From the NCBI RefSeq assembly GCF_002222595.2, contig NZ_CP022413.2:2000001-2064000 (forward strand): 64,000 nucleotides of DNA, given 5' to 3'. The stretch comes from Blautia hansenii DSM 20583. Its GTDB lineage: Bacteria > Bacillota > Clostridia > Lachnospirales > Lachnospiraceae. Positions 56,152 through 64,000 of the stretch are shown one piece after another (within the stretch, counting starts at the first letter, position 1; each line of letters starts with the position of its first letter). Below the pieces are notes generated by a model. The model ran no database searches and had not been told where the DNA came from. It saw only the letters and a program-made list of their open reading frames with translations. Made by a program: the position numbers and the translations under genes.

Positions 56152-58344
56152 CTACCCCATCCTTTCTATTTTAAAATCCACTGTCTTTGTATTCTCATCT
56201 GCATTTTCCACCCAGACCTTTACTCTTTGCCCCATCGTATAAGTTCTGCCTGTCATATCGCCTACAAGACAATATCTGTCTTTATCAAAGCTATAGTAAT
56301 CATCTGTGAGACTGTTTACATGTACCAGACCTTCCACTGTATTATCCAGTTCCACATAAAATCCCCATTCCGTCACTCCTGAAACAGTTCCTTCAAAGGC
56401 TTCTCCTATATGTTGTTTCATATATTCTGCCTTCTTCATTTTAATTGTTTCCCGTTCTACTTCTTCTGCCCTTCTTTCCATGGCGCTGGACTGTCTGGCT
56501 ACTTCTTCCAAAATTCCTCTGTAATGCTGAATTTTCGCCTCTGTCATTTTGCCACGGAGAGTTTCTTTAATAATTCTGTGTATCTGTAAATCCGGATAAC
56601 GGCGAATTGGCGATGTAAAATGACAATAATATTTTGCAGCTAAACCAAAATGTCCAGTATCCTCTACGGTATATTTTGCCTGTTTCATAGAACGCAAAAT
56701 CAATCTTGCAAAGAAAGGCTCACATTCCATTCCTTCCAGCTCTTTTAAAATCTTCTGAACTTCCTTGGGAGAAATGGTTTCCTTTCCTTTTTTTACTTTT
56801 ATGCCTGCCTGATGAACCATCTCCAGAACCGTCTCCATTTTTTCCATATCCGGATTCTCATGGGTTCTGTATACAAAAGGCAATCCCAGCATACAATATT
56901 CCTCTGCCACGGTTTCGTTGGCAGCCAGCATGAAATCCTCAATCAGGCGGGTAGCAATATTCTGTTCGTAAGGATAAATATCAACCACTTTTCCCTTCTC
57001 ATCTAAAACCAGCTTGCTCTCCGGAAAGTCAAAATCAATAGCTCCTCTTTTCTTTCTTCTGTTTCGAAGAAGCTCTGACAGCTCTTTCATCTGGAAAAAC
57101 ATCGGCAGCAGCTCTTCATAGCGTTTTTCAAGCTCTTCATCTTCCTGCAAAAGAATTTTCTTTACATTTGTATAGCTCATTCTTTCTTTTACATGAATAA
57201 CGCTCTCCACAATACGATGAGAAACCACTCTTCCCTTTTTATCAATATCCATCAGACAACTAAGCGCCAGTCTGTCTTCCCCTGCATTTAAGGAACAAAT
57301 TCCGTTGGAAAGCTTTTTGGGAAGCATGGGAATAACTCGGTCTGCCAAATATACGCTTGTTCCTCTTTTTAAGGCTTCTTTATCTAAAGCGCTGTTGTAC
57401 TGAACATAATTGCTCACATCTGCAATGTGTACGCCTAAATGATACAAATCCTCCTCTTTTGTAAGGGATACGGCATCATCCAAATCCTTTGCATCTTCTC
57501 CGTCTATGGTTACCATGACAACATCCCTTAAATCTTCTCGACCGTAAAAATCCCCTTCATTTAAAGTTTCTTTTATACGCTCTGCCTGTTTTGCTACTTT
57601 TTCAGGAAATTCCATAGGCAGCTCATAACTTTTCGCCACACACAGAACATCTACGCCGCATTCTCCCGGTTTTCCCAGAATTTCAATAATTTTCCCTTCC
57701 GGAGAGCGTCTTTTATTTCCATGGTCTTTAATTTCCGCAAGAACTTTATCTCCGTCCTCTGCTGTCAGTGATTTTCCTGCCGGAATAAACACATCTTTTA
57801 AGAAACGCTGATTATCTGTCACGACAAATCCAAAGCCGTCACATTGCTGATACGTCCCTACAACTTCCCTTGTGCCCCTTTCCAGCACCTTAACAACTTC
57901 TCCCTCACATCTTTTTCCGTCTTTGCCGTCTTTTTTCACTACAATCTGCACCGTATCTCCGTGAAGGGCTGTTCCTATACTCTCCTCTGGAATAAAGATA
58001 TCTTCTTCCGCTTCCGGAATTTCTAAAAATCCAAAGCCTCTTGGATGGCTGATAAAGGTTCCTGTATAATACTGACCTTTTTTTCTCTCTGCTTTTACAG
58101 ATTTTTTTTCAGCTTCTTTTTTTGCCGCACTGCTTCTCACCGCTTCATATCTGCCTCTTTTATTGATACTGATTTTTCCTTCTTCCAGAAGCATATCTAA
58201 AATTTTATGAAGCTCCTCCCTCTTTCCTGCGGGGATTTGAAGGAGTACTGCCAATTCTTTTGCACGCATTGGCTGGTATTCCTTGCAGCACATAATTTCA
58301 TATACGATTTTTTTTCTTTTTTTAATTTGTTGATTTTTTTTCAA
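56152..58344 (-). CDS. rnr: Ribonuclease R
   Basis: The 730-residue protein has an N-terminal helix-turn-helix region, cold-shock domains, an RNB catalytic domain with the acidic motif [11 protein letters not shown], and a C-terminal S1 domain ([15 protein letters not shown]). It degrades structured RNA 3' to 5' and helps tmRNA clear broken messages. I chose TTG at 58344 because TTGAGGAT lies 9 bases upstream; the GTG at 58371 falls inside the secG terminator hairpin. Confidence 0.95.
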   Translation of the reverse strand: MKKNQQIKKRKKIVYEIMCCKEYQPMRAKELAVLLQIPAGKREELHKILDMLLEEGKISINKRGRYEAVRSSAAKKEAEKKSVKAERKKGQYYTGTFISHPRGFGFLEIPEAEEDIFIPEESIGTALHGDTVQIVVKKDGKDGKRCEGEVVKVLERGTREVVGTYQQCDGFGFVVTDNQRFLKDVFIPAGKSLTAEDGDKVLAEIKDHGNKRRSPEGKIIEILGKPGECGVDVLCVAKSYELPMEFPEKVAKQAERIKETLNEGDFYGREDLRDVVMVTIDGEDAKDLDDAVSLTKEEDLYHLGVHIADVSNYVQYNSALDKEALKRGTSVYLADRVIPMLPKKLSNGICSLNAGEDRLALSCLMDIDKKGRVVSHRIVESVIHVKERMSYTNVKKILLQEDEELEKRYEELLPMFFQMKELSELLRNRRKKRGAIDFDFPESKLVLDEKGKVVDIYPYEQNIATRLIEDFMLAANETVAEEYCMLGLPFVYRTHENPDMEKMETVLEMVHQAGIKVKKGKETISPKEVQKILKELEGMECEPFFARLILRSMKQAKYTVEDTGHFGLAAKYYCHFTSPIRRYPDLQIHRIIKETLRGKMTEAKIQHYRGILEEVARQSSAMERRAEEVERETIKMKKAEYMKQHIGEAFEGTVSGVTEWGFYVELDNTVEGLVHVNSLTDDYYSFDKDRYCLVGDMTGRTYTMGQRVKVWVENADENTKTVDFKIERMG

Positions 58345-58356
58345 TGTTTTTATCCT

Positions 58357-58392
58357 CAAAAAAGATGACACCCTTGCAATGCAAGAGTGTCA
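58357..58392 (-). terminator. Terminator/attenuator between secG and rnr
   Basis: TGACACTCTTGC and GCAAGGGTGTCA form a 12-bp stem with one mismatch and a 3-nt loop, followed by CTTTTTTG. Some read-through would feed rnr-smpB-pepF, for which no other strong promoter is seen. Confidence 0.8.
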
Positions 58393-58395
58393 TGA

Positions 58396-58632
58396 TTAAA
58401 ATTTCAAATTCAATACTAAAGCTAACACAAAGAACAATACACCAAGAATTCTTGTTACTTTTACTAAAGTACCTTCCATGGAGCGTCCTTTATTTTTTCC
58501 CCAGTAAGTCTCAGACATACCGGAAAGACTTCCAAGTCCCTGAGATTTTCCCTCCTGCATCAGAATGATTACAGATAATGCAATACAATCTATAATGAAA
58601 AGCACAGTTAAAGCAATTCTTAAATATTCCAT
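58396..58632 (-). CDS. secG: Protein translocase subunit SecG
   Basis: The 78-residue protein has two membrane helices (residues 4-24 and about 58-76) and the conserved EGKSQGLGSLSGMSETYWGKNKG loop cut here for length at its ends. It assists SecYE in export. The gene lies ahead of rnr and smpB, the usual Firmicutes order. AGGAGGTG precedes the ATG. Confidence 0.93.
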   Translation of the reverse strand: MEYLRIALTVLFIIDCIALSVIILMQEGKSQGLGSLSGMSETYWGKNKGRSMEGTLVKVTRILGVLFFVLALVLNLKF

Positions 58633-58662
58633 CGTTACACCTCCTAATTGCTAAGCACTACA

Positions 58663-58691
58663 AGTGTAACACAGGAACTTTGCAATTTCAA
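58663..58691 (-). promoter_or_regulatory. Promoter of secG
   Basis: TTGAAA and TACACT are separated by 17 bases. The -35 overlaps the eno stop codon. Confidence 0.65.
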
Positions 58692-60010
58692 CTATTATTT
58701 TTCATAAATGGATTTCTGTACTGTGCTTCTTTGCCTAAATCATCTTCAATTTCCAGAAGCCGATTATATTTTGCTGTTCTTTCTGCCCTGCACGGCGCTC
58801 CTGTCTTTATCTGTCCGGTTCCCGTTGCAACTGCCAAATCAGCAATAAAGGTGTCCTCACTTTCTCCTGAGCGATGAGAAATAATGGCACAATATCCTGC
58901 CTTATGCGCCATCTCCACTGCCTCCATAGCCTCTGACAGACTTCCGATTTGATTTACCTTAATTAAAATGGCGTTTCCTGCACCCATTTCAATTCCTTTT
59001 TGAAGACGTTTTGTATTTGTAACAAACAAATCATCTCCTACCAGCTGTACCTTATCTCCCAGTCGCTGTGTCATTTTCACCCAGCCTTCCCAGTCCTCTT
59101 CACAAAGTCCGTCTTCAATGGAAACAATGGGGAATTTTTCTAAAAGCTGCTCATAATAATCAATCATTTCCTCTGCACTTTTTCTCACTTTTTCGCCTCG
59201 CATAAAGCTCTGTCCCGGAAAATAATACATACCGTCTTCATAGAGCTCGCTTGCTGCCACATCAAGAGCAAAAGAAATTTCTTTTCCCGGTATAAATCCC
59301 GCTTCCTTCACTGCCCTTACCATATACTCCAATGCTTCTTCCGCTCCTTTTAAGTCCGGTGCAAATCCGCCTTCATCACCTACCGCTGCCGACAAGCCTT
59401 CTGACTTTAAAATTTCTTTCAGCTTATGATATACTTCCGCACACATGCGAAGCCCTTCCTTAAAACAGCATGCGCCTACGGGCATAATCATAAATTCCTG
59501 AAAATCCACGGTATTATCTGCGTGTTTCCCGCCGTTTAAAATATTCATCATGGGAACAGGCATACAATGCGCCTGACAACCTCCCAGATATTGATACAAA
59601 GGAATACGAAGCGCCTTTGCCGCTACGTCAGCCGCTGCCAAAGATACTCCTAAAATGGCATTTGCACCCATTTTCTCTTTATTTTCCGTTCCATCCTCTC
59701 TTTTCAGCAAGGTATCAATATGCCTTTGATTTAAAACGTTTTCTCCTAAAATACACTCTGCCAATTTATCGTTCACGTTCTCTACTGCTTTTAAAACGCC
59801 CTGACCGCAGTAACGATTTTCTTTATCTCTCAGCTCTAAAGCCTCGTATTTTCCTGTGGAGGCGCCTGATGGAACAATGGATTTCCCTGTATATCCGTCT
59901 TTCCCCACAATCCCTTCTCCTACCGTCACTTCTGTCTCCACTGTCGGATTGCCTCTGGAGTCCAGCACTTCTCTGGCGTAAACCTGTCTAATCGGTAAAT
60001 AACGATTCAT
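58688..60010 (-). CDS. eno: Enolase
   Basis: The 440-residue protein begins at the ATG at 60010, which has AGGAGGTTGTACC; a longer frame reaches 60106 but contains no ribosome site. It has the catalytic lysine motif [10 protein letters not shown], the metal site [11 protein letters not shown] and VGDDLFVTN, and SHRSGESED. It converts 2-phosphoglycerate to phosphoenolpyruvate. It lies next to gpmI, the previous step of glycolysis. Confidence 0.97.
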   Translation of the reverse strand: MNRYLPIRQVYAREVLDSRGNPTVETEVTVGEGIVGKDGYTGKSIVPSGASTGKYEALELRDKENRYCGQGVLKAVENVNDKLAECILGENVLNQRHIDTLLKREDGTENKEKMGANAILGVSLAAADVAAKALRIPLYQYLGGCQAHCMPVPMMNILNGGKHADNTVDFQEFMIMPVGACCFKEGLRMCAEVYHKLKEILKSEGLSAAVGDEGGFAPDLKGAEEALEYMVRAVKEAGFIPGKEISFALDVAASELYEDGMYYFPGQSFMRGEKVRKSAEEMIDYYEQLLEKFPIVSIEDGLCEEDWEGWVKMTQRLGDKVQLVGDDLFVTNTKRLQKGIEMGAGNAILIKVNQIGSLSEAMEAVEMAHKAGYCAIISHRSGESEDTFIADLAVATGTGQIKTGAPCRAERTAKYNRLLEIEDDLGKEAQYRNPFMKNNS

Positions 60011-60110
60011 GGTACAACCTCCTGTTTTTTCATTTCCAGTATTAGTATTCGCATTCACCGATTTTTCATACAAAGATATTTCTTTGCACAGGGCAATTTT
60101 GCACAATAAA

Positions 60111-60136
60111 AGAAACTGCCTTTTGGGCAGTCTCTT
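60111..60136 (-). terminator. Terminator of gpmI
   Basis: AGAGACTGCC and GGCAGTTTCT form a 10-bp stem (one G.T pair) followed by TTTATT. Confidence 0.85.
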
Positions 60137-60145
60137 TAAAAATTT

Positions 60146-61687
60146 TTATTTTTTAATCAATAAAGATTTTCCTGTCATTTCTTTTGGCTGTTCCATACCC
60201 ATTAACTCAATCAGAGTTGGTGCAATATCTGCAAGGCATCCGCCTTCTCTTAAATCATAGGATGGGTCTGCATTTACTAAAATGAACGGAACAGGATTTG
60301 TAGTATGCGCTGTAAACGGAGCTCCTGTTTCGTAGTCTACTAACTGCTCTGCGTTTCCGTGATCTGCACAGATAAACATCTGTCCGCCAACCTCTTTGAT
60401 TGCATCCACTGTTTTTCCTACACATTCATCTACTGCTTCAATGGCTTTAATTGCAGCTGCTTCTACACCTGTATGTCCAACCATATCCGGATTTGCGAAG
60501 TTAATGATAATTACATCATATTTTTCAGATTTGATTGCCTCTACCAGTTTGTCGCATACTTCGTAAGCGCTCATTTCCGGTTTTAAATCGTAAGTAGCAA
60601 CCTTCGGAGATTTCACCAGAATTCTGTCTTCTCCTTCGTTTGGTTCTTCCACACCGCCGTTGAAGAAGAAAGTAACATGCGCATATTTCTCTGTCTCTGC
60701 AATACGTGCCTGTTTTTTGCCGTTTGCAGCCAAAAATTCACCGAATGTATTGGTGATTGCCACTTTATGGAAAGCAACTTCTTTATTGGGGATAGTCGGG
60801 TCATATTCTGTAAAGCATACAAAGGTTAAATCTAATCTCTTTTCTCTTGCAAATCCTGTAAACTCATCATCACAGAAAGCTCTTGTAAGCTCTCTTGCTC
60901 TGTCAGGACGGAAGTTGAAGAAGATTACAGAGTCTTTATCCTGAATAGTTCCTACCGGTTTACCGTCTTTTACAATTACAGTCGGCATTACGAATTCATC
61001 TGTTTTTTCTTCTTTATAGGATGCTTCTACGGCTGCTGCCGGACACTCGGCCTGTACACCTTCCCCTTTTGTCATTGCATTGAATGCCAGTTCTACACGG
61101 TCCCAGCGATTATCTCTGTCCATTGCATAATAACGTCCCATAACAGAGGCAACCTGACCTACACCCAGTTCTTTCATCTTATCGCAAAGCTGTTCCACAT
61201 ATCCTTTACCACTTGCAGGAGGTGTATCTCTACCGTCTAAGAAACAATGTACAAATACTTTGGAAAGTCCTTCTTTTTTCGCTAATTCTAAAAGACCGAA
61301 TACATGAGTTAAATGACTATGCACACCACCGTCAGATAATAATCCGAATAAATGCAGCGCTGAGTCATTTTCTTTTGCATTTTTTACTGCTTTTAATAAA
61401 GCTTCGTTTTTGAAGAAATCTCCGTCTTCGATTTCTTTTGTAATTCTTGTAAGCTCCTGATAAACAATGCGGCCTGCACCCATATTTAAGTGACCTACCT
61501 CAGAATTACCCATCTGTCCGTCAGGAAGTCCTACTGCCATACCGCTGGCATTTCCTTTTACAAAAGGATACTGCTCCTTTAACATATCCATTACAGGAGT
61601 TTTCCCTTCGCATACTGCATTTGCCTCACATTTGTCATTTAATCCGTATCCGTCAAGGATCATTAACACGGTTGGTTTTTTACTCAT
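60146..61687 (-). CDS. gpmI: 2,3-bisphosphoglycerate-independent phosphoglycerate mutase
   Basis: The 513-residue protein starts at the ATG at 61687 after GAAGGGAGA. It carries LDGYGLND near the N-terminus, the nucleophilic serine in [10 protein letters not shown] and the metal site ADHGNAEQL near the end. It isomerises 3- and 2-phosphoglycerate and feeds enolase. The upstream region holds a promoter overlapped by a 10-bp inverted repeat. Confidence 0.97.
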   Translation of the reverse strand: MSKKPTVLMILDGYGLNDKCEANAVCEGKTPVMDMLKEQYPFVKGNASGMAVGLPDGQMGNSEVGHLNMGAGRIVYQELTRITKEIEDGDFFKNEALLKAVKNAKENDSALHLFGLLSDGGVHSHLTHVFGLLELAKKEGLSKVFVHCFLDGRDTPPASGKGYVEQLCDKMKELGVGQVASVMGRYYAMDRDNRWDRVELAFNAMTKGEGVQAECPAAAVEASYKEEKTDEFVMPTVIVKDGKPVGTIQDKDSVIFFNFRPDRARELTRAFCDDEFTGFAREKRLDLTFVCFTEYDPTIPNKEVAFHKVAITNTFGEFLAANGKKQARIAETEKYAHVTFFFNGGVEEPNEGEDRILVKSPKVATYDLKPEMSAYEVCDKLVEAIKSEKYDVIIINFANPDMVGHTGVEAAAIKAIEAVDECVGKTVDAIKEVGGQMFICADHGNAEQLVDYETGAPFTAHTTNPVPFILVNADPSYDLREGGCLADIAPTLIELMGMEQPKEMTGKSLLIKK

Positions 61688-61721
61688 AATTTTTCTCCCT
61701 TCTATATCTATATAATAGAAA

Positions 61722-61784
61722 TACCGATTTCTCATTTCATGTTGTTACCAAAGGTATTCTATCACGAAATAGGAAATCGGTAAA
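61722..61784 (-). promoter_or_regulatory. gpmI promoter with overlapping inverted repeat
   Basis: TTTACC (61779-61784) and TAGAAT (61756-61761) are 17 bases apart. A perfect 10-bp inverted repeat (TACCGATTTC at 61722-61731 and GAAATCGGTA at 61773-61782) runs from the -35 into the leader. It could be an operator or a leader hairpin. Confidence 0.55.
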
Positions 61785-61803
61785 TGCTTTTTTCTATAAT
61801 TTT

Positions 61804-62631
61804 CTAAGACAAAACCTTAGACAAAAATTCTTTTGCTCTCGGTGTCTTTGGATTTTCGAAAAATTCTTTTGGTGTGCTGTCCTCTAAAATTCTTCCTTCA
61901 TCCATAAATAAAATTCGGTTGGCAACCTCTTTTGCAAATCCCATTTCATGGGTAACAATAATCATGGTCATACCTTCTTTTGCCAGAGCCTTCATTAAAT
62001 CCAAAACTTCTCCTACCATTTCAGGGTCAAGCGCACTGGTAGGCTCATCAAAAAGAATAACATCCGGGTTCATTGCCAGAGAACGCACAATGGCAACCCT
62101 CTGCTTTTGGCCTCCTGATAAAGTAGAGGGATAAACGTCTGCTTTATCCTCAAGCCCAATTCTTTTTAACAAATCAAGAGCCTGTACCTTTGCCTCATCA
62201 CGAATTTGTGCTTTTGTAGTAGTAATCGGAAGAAGCTCTTTCTTCTGCGAGGAAAAGACATTCTTCACCTTTGTCACAAAATTCCTTCTCTTTGTCTGGC
62301 TCAATTCCTGACATTTTACATGTACCGGCGCCATCATAATATTTTGAATAACCGTCTTATTATTAAAAAGATTAAAATGCTGAAAAACCATTCCCATGTG
62401 GCGGCGATGGATATTGATATCTACTTTCATGTCCGCAATATCCACACCGTTAAAAATAATGCTTCCTCCGGTCGGGTCTTCCATACAGTTTAAACATCTT
62501 AAAAACGTACTTTTTCCGGAACCTGATGGTCCAAGGACAACCATAATGTCACCTTTATTTACTGTGACGTTGATATCCTTTAAAACCTGAACATGATTAA
62601 AATCTTTTTTCAAATTAATTACGTCTATCAC
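61804..62631 (-). CDS. Amino-acid ABC transporter ATP-binding protein, with an inserted segment
   Basis: In this 275-residue protein, Walker A is GPSGSGKS (34-41), the signature LSGGQKQ (171-177) and Walker [13 protein letters not shown]. It resembles GlnQ-type ATPases (about 240 residues), but about 40 extra basic, helical residues (107-146) lie between the Q-loop region and the signature. The overlap with the permease gene by 17 bases shows co-translation. Substrate (glutamine, cystine or other) is not clear. Confidence 0.9.
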   Translation of the reverse strand: MIDVINLKKDFNHVQVLKDINVTVNKGDIMVVLGPSGSGKSTFLRCLNCMEDPTGGSIIFNGVDIADMKVDINIHRRHMGMVFQHFNLFNNKTVIQNIMMAPVHVKCQELSQTKRRNFVTKVKNVFSSQKKELLPITTTKAQIRDEAKVQALDLLKRIGLEDKADVYPSTLSGGQKQRVAIVRSLAMNPDVILFDEPTSALDPEMVGEVLDLMKALAKEGMTMIIVTHEMGFAKEVANRILFMDEGRILEDSTPKEFFENPKTPRAKEFLSKVLS

Positions 62632-63325
62632 TCTTTTTCAGGCTCCTTTCTAATAATTTCACCAGCAGAGAAATAATCAGTACCAGAACAATGTAAATCA
62701 ATGCCATTACCAGATACGGTACCATAAATTCATAGCTGTTGCTTCCGATATAACTAAATGCCACATATAAGTCAGCAGCACCGACAAAACTTACGATTGA
62801 AGTTTCTTTAATTAAGGAAATAAATTCATTTCCCAAGGTAGGCAGAATGTTCTTCACTGCCTGTGGAATTACAATTTTTACCATACTTACGCTAAAGCTC
62901 AAGCCCACTGCTCTTCCGGCTTCTAACTGTCCGGCGTCCACAGACTGAATTCCACTTCGCATAATTTCTGAAATATATGCGCCGCTGTTCAAGCCGAATA
63001 CAGCCATAGCAACAACTTCTCCGGAAGTACGGATTCCCATAATCGGAAGAAGTACATAGTAGAAAACCAAAAGCTGTACTACCATTGGCGTTCCACGGAA
63101 TAATGCCACATAAAAGCTGCAAATTCCATTTAAAATCCGAGGCAGACGTTTATATTTTGGAAGAACTCGGACTGTTGCAATCAAAGTACCGATTAAAATA
63201 CCCACGATTAAGCCGACAATGGCAATCATTAAAGTATTTTGCAGACCTTCTATAACCTTCACATAACCGTTCTGCTCCAGAAAAATTTCCATAAACTTAT
63301 TTATTTTCTGTTCAAAGTTACCCAT
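62615..63325 (-). CDS. Amino-acid ABC transporter permease (His/Glu/Gln type)
   Basis: The 236-residue protein has five predicted membrane helices and the family motif with the EAA loop ([25 protein letters not shown] in part). [15 protein letters not shown] near residue 95 is typical of the HisMQ type. It forms the membrane channel of the importer. Confidence 0.93.
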   Translation of the reverse strand: MGNFEQKINKFMEIFLEQNGYVKVIEGLQNTLMIAIVGLIVGILIGTLIATVRVLPKYKRLPRILNGICSFYVALFRGTPMVVQLLVFYYVLLPIMGIRTSGEVVAMAVFGLNSGAYISEIMRSGIQSVDAGQLEAGRAVGLSFSVSMVKIVIPQAVKNILPTLGNEFISLIKETSIVSFVGAADLYVAFSYIGSNSYEFMVPYLVMALIYIVLVLIISLLVKLLERSLKKSDRRN

Positions 63326-63341
63326 TTTTTCACCTTTTCAC

Positions 63342-64000
63342 TTACTGCATTTCATTGATTGCTTCCGTGATACATTTTGCAGGAGCAGCATCTACCATTA
63401 CATAATCAATATTTCCGTTAATTAAATCCTGTACTGCTAGAGAACTGTTTTTGTAAGTAACGCATTTTGCAGGAAGTCCCGGGAATCCCCATTCTTCATC
63501 ACCTTCGATGTAATACTGACCTGTTGTTCCTGCCTGTACGCCGATGCTGTCAGACTCTTTTAATTCATTTAAAAGCTTTTCTACGTCTGCTGCTTCTTTA
63601 CAGTCATCAAAAGCTGTATTATCACTGGATACAATTAAACGCTGAGAAGCTTCATAATAAGTATCGGTAAACGCTACCTGTTCTGCTCTTTCTTCGTTTA
63701 CAGTCAGACCAGCCATTGCAACATCACATTTTGACTGTCCTACGGATAAACAAACAGCGTCAAAGTCCATGTTCTGAATTACCAGCTCCTGATTTAATTC
63801 CTCTGCAAGGAGGGATGCGATTTCCATATCAATCCCGTAATACTCATCGCCCTTTGTAAATTCAAATGGTTCAAATGCCGCATTTGTAGCAACAACCAAC
63901 TGGTCTTTGGATGTATCCAGTTTTGCAGATTTTACTGCTGTCGGTTCTCCCTCTGAGAAATATTTTTCACAGATTTCATCTAAAGTTCCGTCTTCTTTGA
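63342..64000 (-). CDS. Amino-acid-binding protein (SBP family 3), apparently circularly permuted; 5' end outside window
   Basis: The open frame continues beyond the end of the window. The visible order is: EDGTLDEICEKYF, which is the usual C-terminal end of this family; then a linker (SEGEPTAVKSAKLDTSKDQ); then LVVATNAAFEPFEF, the usual N-terminal start; then lobe 1 (GIDMEIASLLAEELN, CDVAMAGLTVNEER), lobe 2 (GVQAGTTGQYYIEGDE), and a stop after NIDYVMVDAAPAKCITEAINEMQ cut here. The C-terminal return to lobe 1 (about 60-70 residues) is missing at the end. Thus either the protein is permuted or two binding domains were fused and the second truncated. It delivers an amino acid to the adjacent permease. 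Confidence 0.8.
   Translation of the reverse strand, partial: KEDGTLDEICEKYFSEGEPTAVKSAKLDTSKDQLVVATNAAFEPFEFTKGDEYYGIDMEIASLLAEELNQELVIQNMDFDAVCLSVGQSKCDVAMAGLTVNEERAEQVAFTDTYYEASQRLIVSSDNTAFDDCKEAADVEKLLNELKESDSIGVQAGTTGQYYIEGDEEWGFPGLPAKCVTYKNSSLAVQDLINGNIDYVMVDAAPAKCITEAINEMQ

Noticed and set aside
58345..58371. GTG start for rnr at 58371
   Set aside because: It lies inside the secG terminator hairpin; TTG at 58344 has a proper ribosome site.

Overview
The window joins two different kinds of DNA. Positions 1 to about 47,300 are an AT-rich, almost entirely plus-strand block of tailed-phage structural, lysis and receptor-binding genes. Positions 47,320-64,000 are ordinary Firmicutes chromosome with less AT, all on the minus strand: ssrA, the opp operon, pepF, smpB, rnr, secG, eno, gpmI and an amino-acid ABC transporter. 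Gene content, the tmRNA tag ANDNVALAA and protein style suggest a Clostridia host, probably Lachnospiraceae. The phage block abuts the 3' end of ssrA, a classic integrase target, so I read it as a prophage whose left end and integrase lie outside the window.

Phage layout: scaffold-like protein, decoration-like protein and major capsid protein (1-3,570); head-tail connectors and terminator-like proteins (3,630-7,150); major tail protein (7,210); RusA-like nuclease (8,653); tail chaperones with a probable -1 frameshift (9,233-10,164); a 2,934-residue tape measure (10,182-21,551); Dit, tail-tip protein and amidase (21,827-27,885); then about 18 kb of baseplate, fibre and lysis genes (27,947-45,915). 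These include a 2,285-residue protein with a CotH-like region.

Three group I introns interrupt two genes. One lies in the capsid gene and carries a GIY-YIG endonuclease. Two lie in the tape measure gene and carry non-nuclease genes with their own promoters. All splice sites could be placed: P1 pairing with the terminal U.G fits in all three, P10 is good in two and weak in the third, and the joined exons give exact reading frames.

Between the fibre operon and ssrA sits a promoter-terminator unit of about 180 nt. It encodes a predicted RNA of three repeated two-hairpin modules whose small stems covary; no protein explains it. Two small minus-strand genes and inverted repeats fill the rest of the phage edge.

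On the host side, genes work in peptide and amino-acid uptake (oppBCDFA, pepF, ABC permease/ATPase/binding protein), ribosome rescue and RNA decay (ssrA, smpB, rnr), secretion (secG) and glycolysis (eno, gpmI). Both substrate-binding proteins look circularly permuted: their canonical C-terminal segment sits in front of the N-terminal lobe. OppA shows this in full; the second protein runs off the window.
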